Shown here one piece after another: positions 8,583 to 16,912 of a DNA stretch of 44,745 nt. Below the pieces are notes generated by a model, which was not told where the DNA came from, ran no database searches, and was given only the letters and a program-made list of their open reading frames with translations. The stretch lies in the NCBI GenBank assembly GCA_947302275.1, contig CAMYUW010000019.1:1-44745 (forward strand), written 5' to 3'. The DNA comes from an uncultured Prevotellaceae bacterium (GTDB taxonomy: Bacteria; Bacteroidota; Bacteroidia; Bacteroidales; Muribaculaceae). The translations under genes and the position numbers were made by a program. How positions within the stretch are numbered: the stretch's first letter is position 1; each line of letters begins with the position of its first letter.

Positions 8583-8975
8583 ATGTACATTATTTTTGCA
8601 ATTCTGATTGTGATCGCATCGATTCTGTTGGTCGGTGTAATCCTTATCCAAAAATCCAAAGGTGGCGGCCTCGCTGCCAACGTGAACAACTACAACCAGT
8701 TCATGGGTGTGCGCAAGACCACCGATTTTATTGAGAAAGCGACTTGGGGTCTGTCAATCTTCATCTGCGCGTTGAGCATTGCTTCGGCTTTCGTCACCGC
8801 TCCCAGCATCGTTGAAGGTGCTCCCCAGATCAAGAAACTGCCCACCAGCGAGACTCAGGCTCCCAACTTCGGCACTCAGGCCGAGGAGGCTCCCGCCGCT
8901 GCAGCTCCCGCCGCACAGAAGGAAGTGACTGTTCCTGCCAAGGAACAGGCTCCCGCCAAGAAGGAGGGTAAGTAA
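8583..8975 (+). CDS. secG: Preprotein translocase subunit SecG
   Basis: A 130-residue inner-membrane protein with two transmembrane helices (about 2-22 and 57-78) separated by the SecG loop QKSKGGGLAANVNNYNQFMGVRKT. It assists SecYE/SecA translocation. A Pro/Ala/Lys-rich tail of about 45 residues after the second helix is a common Bacteroidales extension. It lies 12 bases after the previous gene and is the last gene of the operon, ended by the hairpin at 9007-9060. Confidence 0.93.
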   Translation: MYIIFAILIVIASILLVGVILIQKSKGGGLAANVNNYNQFMGVRKTTDFIEKATWGLSIFICALSIASAFVTAPSIVEGAPQIKKLPTSETQAPNFGTQAEEAPAAAAPAAQKEVTVPAKEQAPAKKEGK

Positions 8976-9006
8976 TCAACTATCGCATCAGTAACCGACT
9001 TTTAAG

Positions 9007-9060
9007 GATGCGGTATGTCGTATCCGCATCATGCGGATCCAGACATGCCGCATCTTTTAT
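9007..9060 (+). terminator. Nested double hairpin terminator after secG
   Basis: Outer arms GATGCGGTATGTC (9007-9019) and GACATGCCGCATC (9042-9054) pair with one wobble. Nested inside is the perfect palindrome ATCCGCAT-c-ATGCGGAT (9022-9038). TTTTATTTTA follows. An ATG at 9031 lies within the palindrome and is therefore an unlikely start for the next gene. Confidence 0.8.
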
Positions 9061-9066
9061 TTTATC

Positions 9067-10035
9067 ATGAGAATGACATTATTATATATACTACTTGCCG
9101 CTGTAATGACTGCTTGTGGCGGCAGCGGCACGTCAACCGGCAGTGGTGAATCTACGGATAGCGAGAACACGGTCACCTCAACCCAGAAGACCTTTGACGG
9201 TAAGGGCGCCTTTGAGCTGACCCGTCAACAATGCGATTTCGGCCCACGAGTGCCGGGATCAACTGCCCATGAGCGCTGTGCCGACTGGCTGATGACCACG
9301 CTACGGGCATCGTGTGACTCTGTTATTTTGCAGACGGGCACCGTACAAACCGCTACCGAAGGGAAAATTGGCATCAAGAACATCATCGGCATCATCAATC
9401 CCGAAGCCAGCCAGCGTCTGCTGCTGCTTGCCCACTGGGACACAAGACCTTGGGCGGACAATGACCCCGATGACGCCAACCACAAAAAGCCCGTGATGGG
9501 TGCCAACGATGGTGCCAGCGGCGTGGGCGTCCTCCTTCAACTGGCGCGCCAGCTCAAGGCCGACAGCATTTCCCTGGGTGTGGATATCGTGCTGGTCGAT
9601 GCCGAGGACATGGGTGTGGACGACAACGAGGATTCTTGGGGTCTGGGCACACAATATTGGGTTGCTCATCCCCACGTGCCAGGCTACAAGCCCTTGTTCG
9701 GCATCTTGCTCGACATGGTGGGCTCGGCCAACGCCACATTTGGCCGCGAGTACTATTCGATGCAGTTTGCCAGCGGATTCGTTGACCTGGTTTGGAATAA
9801 TGCCGCAGGTAGCCACTTCATCAATGTCCAGGGCGGGGCGGTAACCGATGACCACGTCTTCGTGAACCGCGCCGGCATCCCTTGCATCGACATCATTGAC
9901 ATGCGCAGCGATAGCCCGACGGGGTTCTGCCCCGAGTGGCACACGATCGACGACACCATCGGTCACATCGACCAGGCTACACTTACCGAGGTCGGACAGA
10001 CCCTCCTAAACGTCATCGCCTCCCTCCAGCAGTAA
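9067..10035 (+). CDS. M28-family glutaminyl-peptide cyclotransferase-like lipoprotein
   Basis: A 322-residue protein starting at the ATG at 9067. The in-frame ATG at 9031 is rejected because it lies in the terminator and would bury the signal sequence. The signal MRMTLLYILLAAVMTAC gives a lipobox cysteine at residue 17. The zinc-peptidase fold is shown by HWDTRPWAD, GANDGASGVGVLLQLAR, VDAEDMG, LLDMVG and the final PEWHTIDDT. These match the type II glutaminyl cyclases of Bacteroidales, where the enzyme forms pyroglutamate on N-terminal Gln exposed after signal cleavage. An aminopeptidase of the same family is the main alternative. It acts in the periplasm, anchored by lipid. Confidence 0.82.
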   Translation: MRMTLLYILLAAVMTACGGSGTSTGSGESTDSENTVTSTQKTFDGKGAFELTRQQCDFGPRVPGSTAHERCADWLMTTLRASCDSVILQTGTVQTATEGKIGIKNIIGIINPEASQRLLLLAHWDTRPWADNDPDDANHKKPVMGANDGASGVGVLLQLARQLKADSISLGVDIVLVDAEDMGVDDNEDSWGLGTQYWVAHPHVPGYKPLFGILLDMVGSANATFGREYYSMQFASGFVDLVWNNAAGSHFINVQGGAVTDDHVFVNRAGIPCIDIIDMRSDSPTGFCPEWHTIDDTIGHIDQATLTEVGQTLLNVIASLQQ

Positions 10036-10049
10036 TAATGACAAGTAAT

Positions 10050-10090
10050 AATGAACCCCAAAAGCCTGACAGAGACTTTTGGGGTTCATT
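10050..10090. terminator. Bidirectional terminator
   Basis: Perfect 15-base arms AATGAACCCCAAAAG (10050-10064) and CTTTTGGGGTTCATT (10076-10090) with an 11-base loop. It separates the convergent cyclase and subtilisin genes. Confidence 0.88.
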
Positions 10091-10111
10091 TTATCATTAA
10101 TTCGATGCATT

Positions 10112-12412
10112 CTATTGTTCTACAGGTGTTTCGCCATGCTCGAGCAGGTAATCAATGAGCATAGTGACATCACCTATGGTCACCCCATTGATGCCATTGA
10201 AGTCGGCACACACGATGCAGATTTCTTCTTCACCGCCTAACAAATGATCAATCAGGTCGGTCACATCCTTAATAGAGATGTAGCCGTCATGATTCACATC
10301 ACCCAGCTCGTAATTATGGCCTCCATATTCGGTCAAGATGTACCTGATACCGGCCAGGGCATCAATCTTGCCGTTGCCAAAGTGGCTACCGTTGGGGCCG
10401 TCGGTCACCCACGAATCCTTATTGGCCGTTTCCTTCATGATGTGCTTGACCTCGCTCAACGTGAGCGTCTTACCACACTCGGTGGCTGCCTGCATCCACA
10501 GCGCTACGATTCCTGCGGCCATGGGGGTCGCCATCGATGTGCCCGACATCAGCCCGTATGGGGATGTGGGATGGTTCACAACCATGTCATCATAGTCATC
10601 ACCATGGGGAACACTGCTGTTGAAAGCCGAAATGATAGCTTCGCCTGGTGCTGAAATCCAGGGGTGGATAGCGCCCAGAGGCCCCATGCCTTCGACAGCA
10701 TAGCTGGAGGATGCAGCGATGTCCCCCACCTCATTGCCGTCCACAATCTGGCGGGTCACGTAGGAACCCACCGAAATCACTTCAGGATAACAAGCGTTGG
10801 CAATGACGCTCATGTCATCTGTTCCCTGAAGCCAAGTGTGGCCTTCGGTCGTCAGATAATTGTCAAAATAAGTATAGGAGCCAGCCGACCACAGGTCGAT
10901 GATGTCCGAGCTGCCGCCGATGGGATAGAACTCGATGCCCAACGTGTAGGCCGTACCGAACAGGCCGTTAGGCGTGCGCAGCAACACCTGTTTACGGTTA
11001 TTGGCGGTCATGTAATCAAAATAGATCTTCACAGTCGGTTGGCTATTGTTATTTCCTGTGAAGTGATCGGTGTTCAATGTCAACGTCTTGTTTCCGCCAT
11101 CGCTCGTGAAGCTATAGGAGTCGACAATTTCTCCTGTGGTATCATTCAGCACATGGATATTCACGCCAATGCCGGTGGCATCGGTCGCACGGGTAAAGGC
11201 ATCGGCTATATATTCACCTCTATAGTAACGCCAGCCGTACTCATAGAACACCGGATCAGAGCAAACGATGGTGCCCAATGGGGCTTCGCTGCTCGCACTA
11301 CCGCTCACATACAAGCCTCCAGGACCTCCAGCGCTGTGACCGGCATTATTACCTGTCGCAAACAGACAGATGCGGTTGGGATACTGCTCGCCGAAGCATT
11401 GTGAAATGATGGCTGCCTGAGCGCCGCCGCCATCTCGGTTATACACATTGTTACCATAGCTGTTGCTGATGACCACGGGTTTGCCCACGCTGTCGGCATA
11501 GTCACAGATGCGCCTGAACGCATTGGCGATGCGCGTGTCGTTCATGCCACCCAGGCTGCACAAGTACAATTCCGAGCCGGGTGCCATGCCGCCATAAGTG
11601 GCTTGAGCATGGTCATCGGTCACCACGATATCCAGGCCATTGACAATCACACTTGAACCGCCGGCAATAGCACTGGTGTGGGAGCCATGGTCGGTATTCT
11701 TGACGCCATCACTGGGCAGTTCTCCTTCTCCGTAGTAGTCGATCTCGCCATTGTTGTAAACATAGGCACGCTTAATGCGGCAATTCCCGTCCTTGTCCTT
11801 AAAGGCGATGTGGTTCATATCGATACCGGCATCCACCACAGCCACGATCACACCGCTGCCGTCATAACTATGAGGCAGGCCGGCTGCTATGGCGTCAGCC
11901 GAGAGGGCCAGCACGTCGTCCACATTGTTGGCCTTGCGCGCTTCATCGGTAAACAGCGACATGACGGATGACACCTCTATGGCCTTCACCCCATCGAGCG
12001 CGGCGATATCATAGATGCGGTCAACTGGAAGCTGGGTGGTCAATATACCGTCTTCAAATTCTGTCTCGACGATGACACCCATTGCCTTCAATTCGGCGAT
12101 ATCTTCACTGCCCCTCACGGTGACAAAAGCCGATACATATACCTTGCCGTCAATCGTGTCAGGGGCGGCATAGTGGCGTTCCACTGGTTTCAGCAGTTCG
12201 GGCATGCCTGGCATCGTCCTCTTCTGGTCAGGAATCTCGTCATTGAATTCACCCTGCTCCAGATCATCCAAGAACATCTGGGTCGTGATCGACATTTTCT
12301 CGACATGGTTACGCTCTTGTGGGGTCTCCACTGTAAGCTGAGCGGACATCACAGTTGTCCACGCTGCGACTGTGAGCAGCGCTAACAGTTGTTTATTAAT
12401 AAAGTTCATCAT
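10112..12412 (-). CDS. Secreted subtilisin-like (S8) protease with C-terminal dockerin
   Basis: A 766-residue exported protease. The signal peptide ends near residue 24 (VMSAQ), followed by a propeptide-like region. The catalytic triad is Asp194 (VVDAGID), His242 (DHGSHTS) and Ser626 (SGTSMATP), and the oxyanion Asn lies in ATGNN (about 355). A large insertion (about 365-515) between Asn and Ser resembles the beta domain seen in other Bacteroidales S8 enzymes. The last ~65 residues form a dockerin: GDVNHDGYISIKDVTDLIDHLL and a second loop FNGINGVTIGDVTMLIDYLL that lacks some calcium ligands. It is secreted or surface-held, probably tethered through the dockerin. Confidence 0.92.
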   Translation of the reverse strand: MMNFINKQLLALLTVAAWTTVMSAQLTVETPQERNHVEKMSITTQMFLDDLEQGEFNDEIPDQKRTMPGMPELLKPVERHYAAPDTIDGKVYVSAFVTVRGSEDIAELKAMGVIVETEFEDGILTTQLPVDRIYDIAALDGVKAIEVSSVMSLFTDEARKANNVDDVLALSADAIAAGLPHSYDGSGVIVAVVDAGIDMNHIAFKDKDGNCRIKRAYVYNNGEIDYYGEGELPSDGVKNTDHGSHTSAIAGGSSVIVNGLDIVVTDDHAQATYGGMAPGSELYLCSLGGMNDTRIANAFRRICDYADSVGKPVVISNSYGNNVYNRDGGGAQAAIISQCFGEQYPNRICLFATGNNAGHSAGGPGGLYVSGSASSEAPLGTIVCSDPVFYEYGWRYYRGEYIADAFTRATDATGIGVNIHVLNDTTGEIVDSYSFTSDGGNKTLTLNTDHFTGNNNSQPTVKIYFDYMTANNRKQVLLRTPNGLFGTAYTLGIEFYPIGGSSDIIDLWSAGSYTYFDNYLTTEGHTWLQGTDDMSVIANACYPEVISVGSYVTRQIVDGNEVGDIAASSSYAVEGMGPLGAIHPWISAPGEAIISAFNSSVPHGDDYDDMVVNHPTSPYGLMSGTSMATPMAAGIVALWMQAATECGKTLTLSEVKHIMKETANKDSWVTDGPNGSHFGNGKIDALAGIRYILTEYGGHNYELGDVNHDGYISIKDVTDLIDHLLGGEEEICIVCADFNGINGVTIGDVTMLIDYLLEHGETPVEQ

Positions 12413-12451
12413 TTAAATAATTTAAGAAAGATACTCAATCCGTTAAAAATG

Positions 12452-12459
12452 CAAAGATA
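12452..12459 (-). promoter_or_regulatory. Promoter -7 element TATCTTTG of the subtilisin gene
   Basis: The minus strand reads TATCTTTG, matching TAnnTTTG, 39 bases upstream of the ATG at 12412. Confidence 0.6.
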
Positions 12460-12502
12460 ATTCTTTTTTCCCTTAATTTAACTTTTTGTCACTCAAAAAC
12501 AC

Positions 12503-12510
12503 TACCTTTG
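12503..12510 (+). promoter_or_regulatory. Promoter -7 element TACCTTTG of the prolyl oligopeptidase gene
   Basis: TACCTTTG matches the consensus and lies 64 bases upstream of the ATG at 12575. A TTTG at 12485-12488 is closer than the usual -33 spacing, so the upstream element is uncertain. Confidence 0.6.
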
Positions 12511-12574
12511 TGTCTCTATTTCCTAACAACAGACTCGATAGACCTATCACAAATCATTAACACAATATCAAACA

Positions 12575-14695
12575 ATGAGAAAAGAAAGGATTTTACTCAT
12601 GAGCAGTGCATTGATTGCAGCGTCGGCTGTAACGACGCAGGCTCGCATCAACTATCCCGACACTCGCCGGGTGGACACAGTGGACAATTACTTCGGCACC
12701 AGGGTGCCCGACCCTTACCGCTGGTTGGAGGATGATACCAGTCCCGAAACCGAGGCTTGGGTTGCCGCACAGAACAAGGTCACCCAAAATTACCTGTCGA
12801 AAATCCCCTTCCGTAAGGACGTGAAAAAGCGCATCACCGAACTCGCCAACTACGAGAAGATGGGCGCTCCATTCAAAATCAAAGACAAGTTCTACTTCTT
12901 CAAGAACAACGGACTGCAGAACCAGAGCGTACTCTATGAGTACAACAAGGACGGTAATCACAAGATGGTGCTCGACCCCAACACCCTGAGCGAGGATGGT
13001 ACGGTGGCATTGCAGCAGCTCAACTTCTCCAACGACGGCCGCTACCTGGCATACGTCATCACCCGCAGCGGCAGTGACTGGAACGAGATTTTTGTGAAAG
13101 ACCTCAAGGAGGACAAGGTGCTGGACGACCACATCGTGTGGGCCAAGTTCACCGATGCCCAGTGGCTCGGCGACGGCTTCTTCTACAGCGGCTATGACGC
13201 CCCCGAAGATGCCAAATCGTCCAAGAACGAGTTCCAAAAGGTGTATTATCACAAGCTGGGCACGCCCCAAAGCCAGGACTACATCGAGTATCAGGACAAG
13301 AGTGAGCCTTTGCATTTCCACCAGGTGAGTGTGAGCGACGATGAGCGTTACGTCATTTTGTGGAAGAGCGATGCCGAGGGCAATGATATCTACATCAAGG
13401 ACCTCAAGGATCGCAACCCGCACTATGTGCAGCTCATTGGCGGCATGAAGTATGAGCGCGGCATTGTCGGAATCGACAACGGCAAAATCTATGTGATGAC
13501 CAACGAGAACGCCCCCAAGGGCAAGATTGTCACCTATGATGCCGAGACCCTGTCTCCCGCTTCGCTGGCCGAGTTCATCCCCGAGCAGGAATCAGTATTG
13601 ACTGGCGCTACCATGGCCGACCACAAGTTCATCCTCACCTATGACAAGGACGCTTCAAGCCATCCTTTCCTTTATGACAAGAATGGCAAGCTCATCCGCG
13701 AGATCGAACTCCCCACTTACGGCTCAGTTGGCTTCAGCTGCAAGAAGAACGCCAAGGAAGTCTTCTACAGCTTCGCTAGCTACACCTTCCCCGGCGCCAT
13801 CTACAAGTATGATCTGGAGACTGGAAAGAGCGAACTGTTCTTCCAGCCCAAGGTGAATCTCAAGAGCGAGGACTATGTGACCGAACAGGTATTCTTCAAC
13901 AGCAAGGACGGCACGCGCATCCCCATGTTCCTGGTTTACAAGAAGGGCTTGAAACGTGACGGCCAGCGTCCCACCTTCCTTTATGGTTACGGTGGCTTCA
14001 ACGTCAGTCTCAACCCCGCATTCACCTACACCCGCACACTGTTCGCCATGATGGACTGCGGCGGCATCTGCGCCTATGTCAACCTACGCGGCGGTGGCGA
14101 GTATGGCGAGGAGTGGCACCAGGCCGGCACCAAGATGAACAAGCAGAACGTCTTTGACGACTTCATCGCCGCTGCCGAGTGGCTCATCGACAACAATTAC
14201 ACCAACCCCAAGAAGCTCGCTTGCAATGGCGCCAGCAACGGCGGTCTGCTTGTCGGCGCTGTGGTTAACCAGCGTCCCGACCTGTTTGCCGCGGCAGTGC
14301 CCCAGGTGGGTGTGATGGACATGCTGCGTTACCACGAGTTCACCATCGGTTGGAACTGGGCTCCCGACTATGGCCGCAGCGATGACAGCCCCGAGATGTT
14401 CAACTACCTGCGCAACTATTCGCCCCTGCACAACATCAAGAATGACGGCACGTCTTATCCTGCCATCCTCGTCACTACTGGTGACCACGATGACCGCGTT
14501 GTGCCGGCCCACAGCTTTAAGTATGCCGCCGAGCTGCAGCATTGCAACACCGGCGACCAGCCCAAGCTCATCCGCATCGACAGCAAGGCAGGACACGGCC
14601 ACAGCAAGCCCATCAGCAAGATCATCGACGAGTACACCGACATCCAGGCATTCATCATGTACAATCTGGGAGTCAAGTACAAATACAAAAAATAA
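12575..14695 (+). CDS. Prolyl oligopeptidase, S9A family, exported
   Basis: A 706-residue peptidase that cleaves short peptides after proline. A signal peptide ends near residue 23 (TTQA). The N-terminal strand YPDTRRVDTVDNYFGTRVPDPYRWLED is family-typical and leads into a beta-propeller (about 75-420). The alpha/beta hydrolase domain contains the nucleophile Ser554 in GASNGGLL, the acid in GDHDDRVVP and the His in KAGHGHSKP. Length and motifs are full. It lies alone between a divergent and a convergent gene and probably acts in the periplasm, in peptide catabolism. Confidence 0.93.
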   Translation: MRKERILLMSSALIAASAVTTQARINYPDTRRVDTVDNYFGTRVPDPYRWLEDDTSPETEAWVAAQNKVTQNYLSKIPFRKDVKKRITELANYEKMGAPFKIKDKFYFFKNNGLQNQSVLYEYNKDGNHKMVLDPNTLSEDGTVALQQLNFSNDGRYLAYVITRSGSDWNEIFVKDLKEDKVLDDHIVWAKFTDAQWLGDGFFYSGYDAPEDAKSSKNEFQKVYYHKLGTPQSQDYIEYQDKSEPLHFHQVSVSDDERYVILWKSDAEGNDIYIKDLKDRNPHYVQLIGGMKYERGIVGIDNGKIYVMTNENAPKGKIVTYDAETLSPASLAEFIPEQESVLTGATMADHKFILTYDKDASSHPFLYDKNGKLIREIELPTYGSVGFSCKKNAKEVFYSFASYTFPGAIYKYDLETGKSELFFQPKVNLKSEDYVTEQVFFNSKDGTRIPMFLVYKKGLKRDGQRPTFLYGYGGFNVSLNPAFTYTRTLFAMMDCGGICAYVNLRGGGEYGEEWHQAGTKMNKQNVFDDFIAAAEWLIDNNYTNPKKLACNGASNGGLLVGAVVNQRPDLFAAAVPQVGVMDMLRYHEFTIGWNWAPDYGRSDDSPEMFNYLRNYSPLHNIKNDGTSYPAILVTTGDHDDRVVPAHSFKYAAELQHCNTGDQPKLIRIDSKAGHGHSKPISKIIDEYTDIQAFIMYNLGVKYKYKK

Positions 14696-14711
14696 AAAAA
14701 CTCCGTTTCAC

Positions 14712-14752
14712 AAAGAGGGTGCGCCACTTCAGTGTGGCACACCCTCTTTTCT
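14712..14752 (+). terminator. Terminator of the prolyl oligopeptidase gene
   Basis: AAAGAGGGTG (14712-14721) pairs with CACCCTCTTT (14740-14749). The stem continues inward with GCCAC/GTGGC after one mismatch, and a T run follows. The A-rich left side lets it also serve the convergent gene. Confidence 0.85.
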
Positions 14753-14778
14753 TATCGATAAATCGTGAATAGTGCAGT

Positions 14779-15303
14779 TTAGAATTCGATGTTTTCAGTT
14801 TCGTTGACTGCACCATTAGCGCTAATGGTGTAGCCGTAGATCTTACCGGTCCTCTTAGACACCATCTCGGCAACCTTCTCGGCTTGTACGCCATAGCTTC
14901 CAGTGAAGAAGAAGGGCTGATCATATCCTTTTTTCGCGCCGTCGATGATGACACTATGATTAACGCTGGCAACGAGGTCATACTTTTCCTTCGTCAGCTG
15001 GATGCCATTCTTCATCTTAAAGTTACACTTCACTCCGACAATAGCGGGCAGTTTCTTGACATCCACTTTTTTGTTCCAAGTGGTGGATGTGACAGCTTCG
15101 GTTACGGTTTTGGCATCACTATCCTTATAGGTAATAGTCACGTCACAAATGTCAAGCATGTCCTGGGCAATCGTAACTGTGGCCTCATAGCTCACCTTTT
15201 TGCTCATGCTGGGCTCGTCTTTCTTGTCATCGTCACTTCCACAACTTGTCAGAGTGAGGGCGGCCATCAGGACCAGCACACTCATGTAAAAAAACTTCTT
15301 CAT
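14779..15303 (-). CDS. Hypothetical lipoprotein
   Basis: A 174-residue lipoprotein: the signal MKKFFYMSVLVLMAALTLTSC has the lipobox LTSC (Cys21), followed by a GSDDDKKDEP linker typical of Bacteroidales surface-exported lipoproteins. The rest is predicted beta-rich, with no family I recognise. The acidic residues right after the cysteine suggest export to the cell surface (inference). It follows the 259-residue exported protein by 50 bases and may be cotranscribed with it. Confidence 0.65.
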   Translation of the reverse strand: MKKFFYMSVLVLMAALTLTSCGSDDDKKDEPSMSKKVSYEATVTIAQDMLDICDVTITYKDSDAKTVTEAVTSTTWNKKVDVKKLPAIVGVKCNFKMKNGIQLTKEKYDLVASVNHSVIIDGAKKGYDQPFFFTGSYGVQAEKVAEMVSKRTGKIYGYTISANGAVNETENIEF

Positions 15304-15353
15304 AATTGTTGATTAAAAAATACGAATAATTTAGGTTTATAACTGTTTGTTAA

Positions 15354-16133
15354 TTACTTGCAAGGGATATTCTTAAAATTCCAATATTTGCCCGGCATCT
15401 TGAGTTCAAACTCTTTGTCCTCTAGCGACAGTGGCGGGAAAATTAGGGCAAAACGCAGCTTCTGATAAGGCTGCTCAACAAGGGCCCGATTAGGCTTCAC
15501 GCCAACGTTCTGGACCTGAACGATGCGCAACTTGCCACTCTTCTTAGCCTTGATATAGGTATCGGGGGGTACGCTGACATAGATAGCCTTAGCTTCATCG
15601 TTCTCATATTCCAGTTCCACGCGGGTCTCGGTGTCTGAGCAGCACACACGCAGAATCTGGATTCTTCCAGCATTTTTATCAGCCTTGTAGATGGGGTTCT
15701 CTCTCAGGAAGCGGTAGCCCGAGTAGTCAGACAGCGTCACTTTGTCGTTGTTGATGACACTGGGACCGTCATCGGTGCGACCGGCAGGACCATACAGACT
15801 GGTGATTTTGCGGGTCAGGTTGCGCTGGTCACTGTAGCCGTATTTCCAGTTCAGCACAGCAGCTTCCTCATACTTGGCAAGGGCATCGGCATATTTGCCG
15901 TCTTCCTCCAGCTCACGTGCCTCGTCCATAGCAGCGTTGAAATCAGGTTGGTACTGAGCCTTCTCGCGAGCCAGGATTTCGGCCTGCTGCTTGCGTTCCT
16001 GCGACTCCAGCACTGAGTTGATGCCGTTGAGCACACCATGAGTAATACGCTCAGCTTCGGTGTACTGTGCCTGGACAGGCATCATCATGGCAGCAAGTGC
16101 CATCACTGTTACAATCAAAAATCTAGTTCTCAT
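15354..16133 (-). CDS. Exported protein with TPR-like region, function unknown
   Basis: A 259-residue protein with a signal peptide ending at VQAQ (about 23). A helical, charged segment (about 45-105) includes a TPR-like hairpin (EARELEEDGKYADALAKYEEAAVLNW). A predicted beta domain follows (about 125-259) with RIQILRVCCSDTETRVELEYEND. I do not recognise the family. The 217-base spacer upstream contains the hairpin at 16280-16331. Confidence 0.65.
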   Translation of the reverse strand: MRTRFLIVTVMALAAMMMPVQAQYTEAERITHGVLNGINSVLESQERKQQAEILAREKAQYQPDFNAAMDEARELEEDGKYADALAKYEEAAVLNWKYGYSDQRNLTRKITSLYGPAGRTDDGPSVINNDKVTLSDYSGYRFLRENPIYKADKNAGRIQILRVCCSDTETRVELEYENDEAKAIYVSVPPDTYIKAKKSGKLRIVQVQNVGVKPNRALVEQPYQKLRFALIFPPLSLEDKEFELKMPGKYWNFKNIPCK

Positions 16134-16279
16134 TATTTTATCAATTAATATTAATATGGTTTCTCTTCATTTGTCTGCATTTGGCTATGGAAACACTTTT
16201 CTTGCTTGCAGAGCAGCAACAAGGTGTAATCAGCACAACAAATTTGCTCTGGTTTACTTGTCGTCACTCCTCGGTGTTC

Positions 16280-16331
16280 AACTCACGTGAAGAATATTTT
16301 CTCTGGTCAGATAAAACCCTTCTCGTGAGTT
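16280..16331. other. Inverted repeat in the spacer 16134-16350
   Basis: AACTCACGTGAAG (16280-16292) and CTTCTCGTGAGTT (16319-16331) pair at 12 of 13 positions around a 26-base loop. It lies just downstream of the dockerin gene. No T run follows on the minus strand, so it is more likely an RNA 3'-end stabilising hairpin or an operator than an intrinsic terminator. Nothing else stands out in this spacer. Confidence 0.5.
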
Positions 16332-16350
16332 AAACAGAGGCTCTTTTGTG

Positions 16351-16899
16351 TTACTCCCAATTGCCACTCAGCAGATAGTCAATCAGGGCCGTCACATCGC
16401 CTATGGTAATGGAGCCATCCCGATTGCAATCGGCTGCTGTCAGATTAATGCCCGTAGTATCACCACTGAGCAGGTAGTCGATCAGAGCCGTCACATCCGC
16501 GATACTCACATCACCGTTATTGTCCACATCACCCATCAAGACCGGAGCAAATTCGGCCATGACCTTCACTTTGCTGGCTGGCATGACAAAGGTGTAAATG
16601 TTCTCACTGACCTTGGTAGTAGGAACCATGATGTAGGCGGGTACCATAGCAGGTCCCCAGGGTTCGTCATCCGAAAAGCCTTCACCCATAATCTCACTTT
16701 GAACAGCCAACTGGCACATGGCATAATAGGGATCAGGGACCAATGTGAGGGTGACGGTCTCGCCCTCGCTTGCCCACATTCGGTCGCTCATGACATAACC
16801 ATTCTCGCTCGTCAAGAGTTGCACCGGGTATGATACTTGCGCCACGCCTGCAACCCATGAGGCACACACTATGAGCATCGATATAAATATTCTTTTCAT
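16351..16899 (-). CDS. Small secreted dockerin protein
   Basis: A 182-residue exported protein starting at the ATG at 16899. A longer in-frame start at 16986 is rejected because it overlaps the upstream gene and hides the signal peptide. The signal MKRIFISMLIVCASWVAGVAQ is followed by a short beta domain of about 90 residues (PVQLLTSENGYVMSDRMWASEGETVTLTLVPDPYYA), resembling Bacteroidales 'MPASKVKVMAEF' repeats. A dockerin occupies about residues 121-182, with two loops (GDVDNNGDVSIADVTALIDYLL and a copy). The dockerin DNA is very similar to that at the 3' end of the BspA-like gene (266-430). It starts 13 bases after the LRR gene and is presumably cotranscribed. Confidence 0.82.
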   Translation of the reverse strand: MKRIFISMLIVCASWVAGVAQVSYPVQLLTSENGYVMSDRMWASEGETVTLTLVPDPYYAMCQLAVQSEIMGEGFSDDEPWGPAMVPAYIMVPTTKVSENIYTFVMPASKVKVMAEFAPVLMGDVDNNGDVSIADVTALIDYLLSGDTTGINLTAADCNRDGSITIGDVTALIDYLLSGNWE

Positions 16900-16912
16900 A
16901 ACTATTGATGTT

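Noticed and set aside
9031..9066. Upstream start for the glutaminyl-cyclase-like gene
   Set aside because: The ATG at 9031 lies inside the secG terminator palindrome and would precede the lipoprotein signal by 12 residues.
16134..16350. Small RNA or small gene in the spacer
   Set aside because: Apart from one inverted repeat there is no promoter-terminator pair and no convincing short coding frame.
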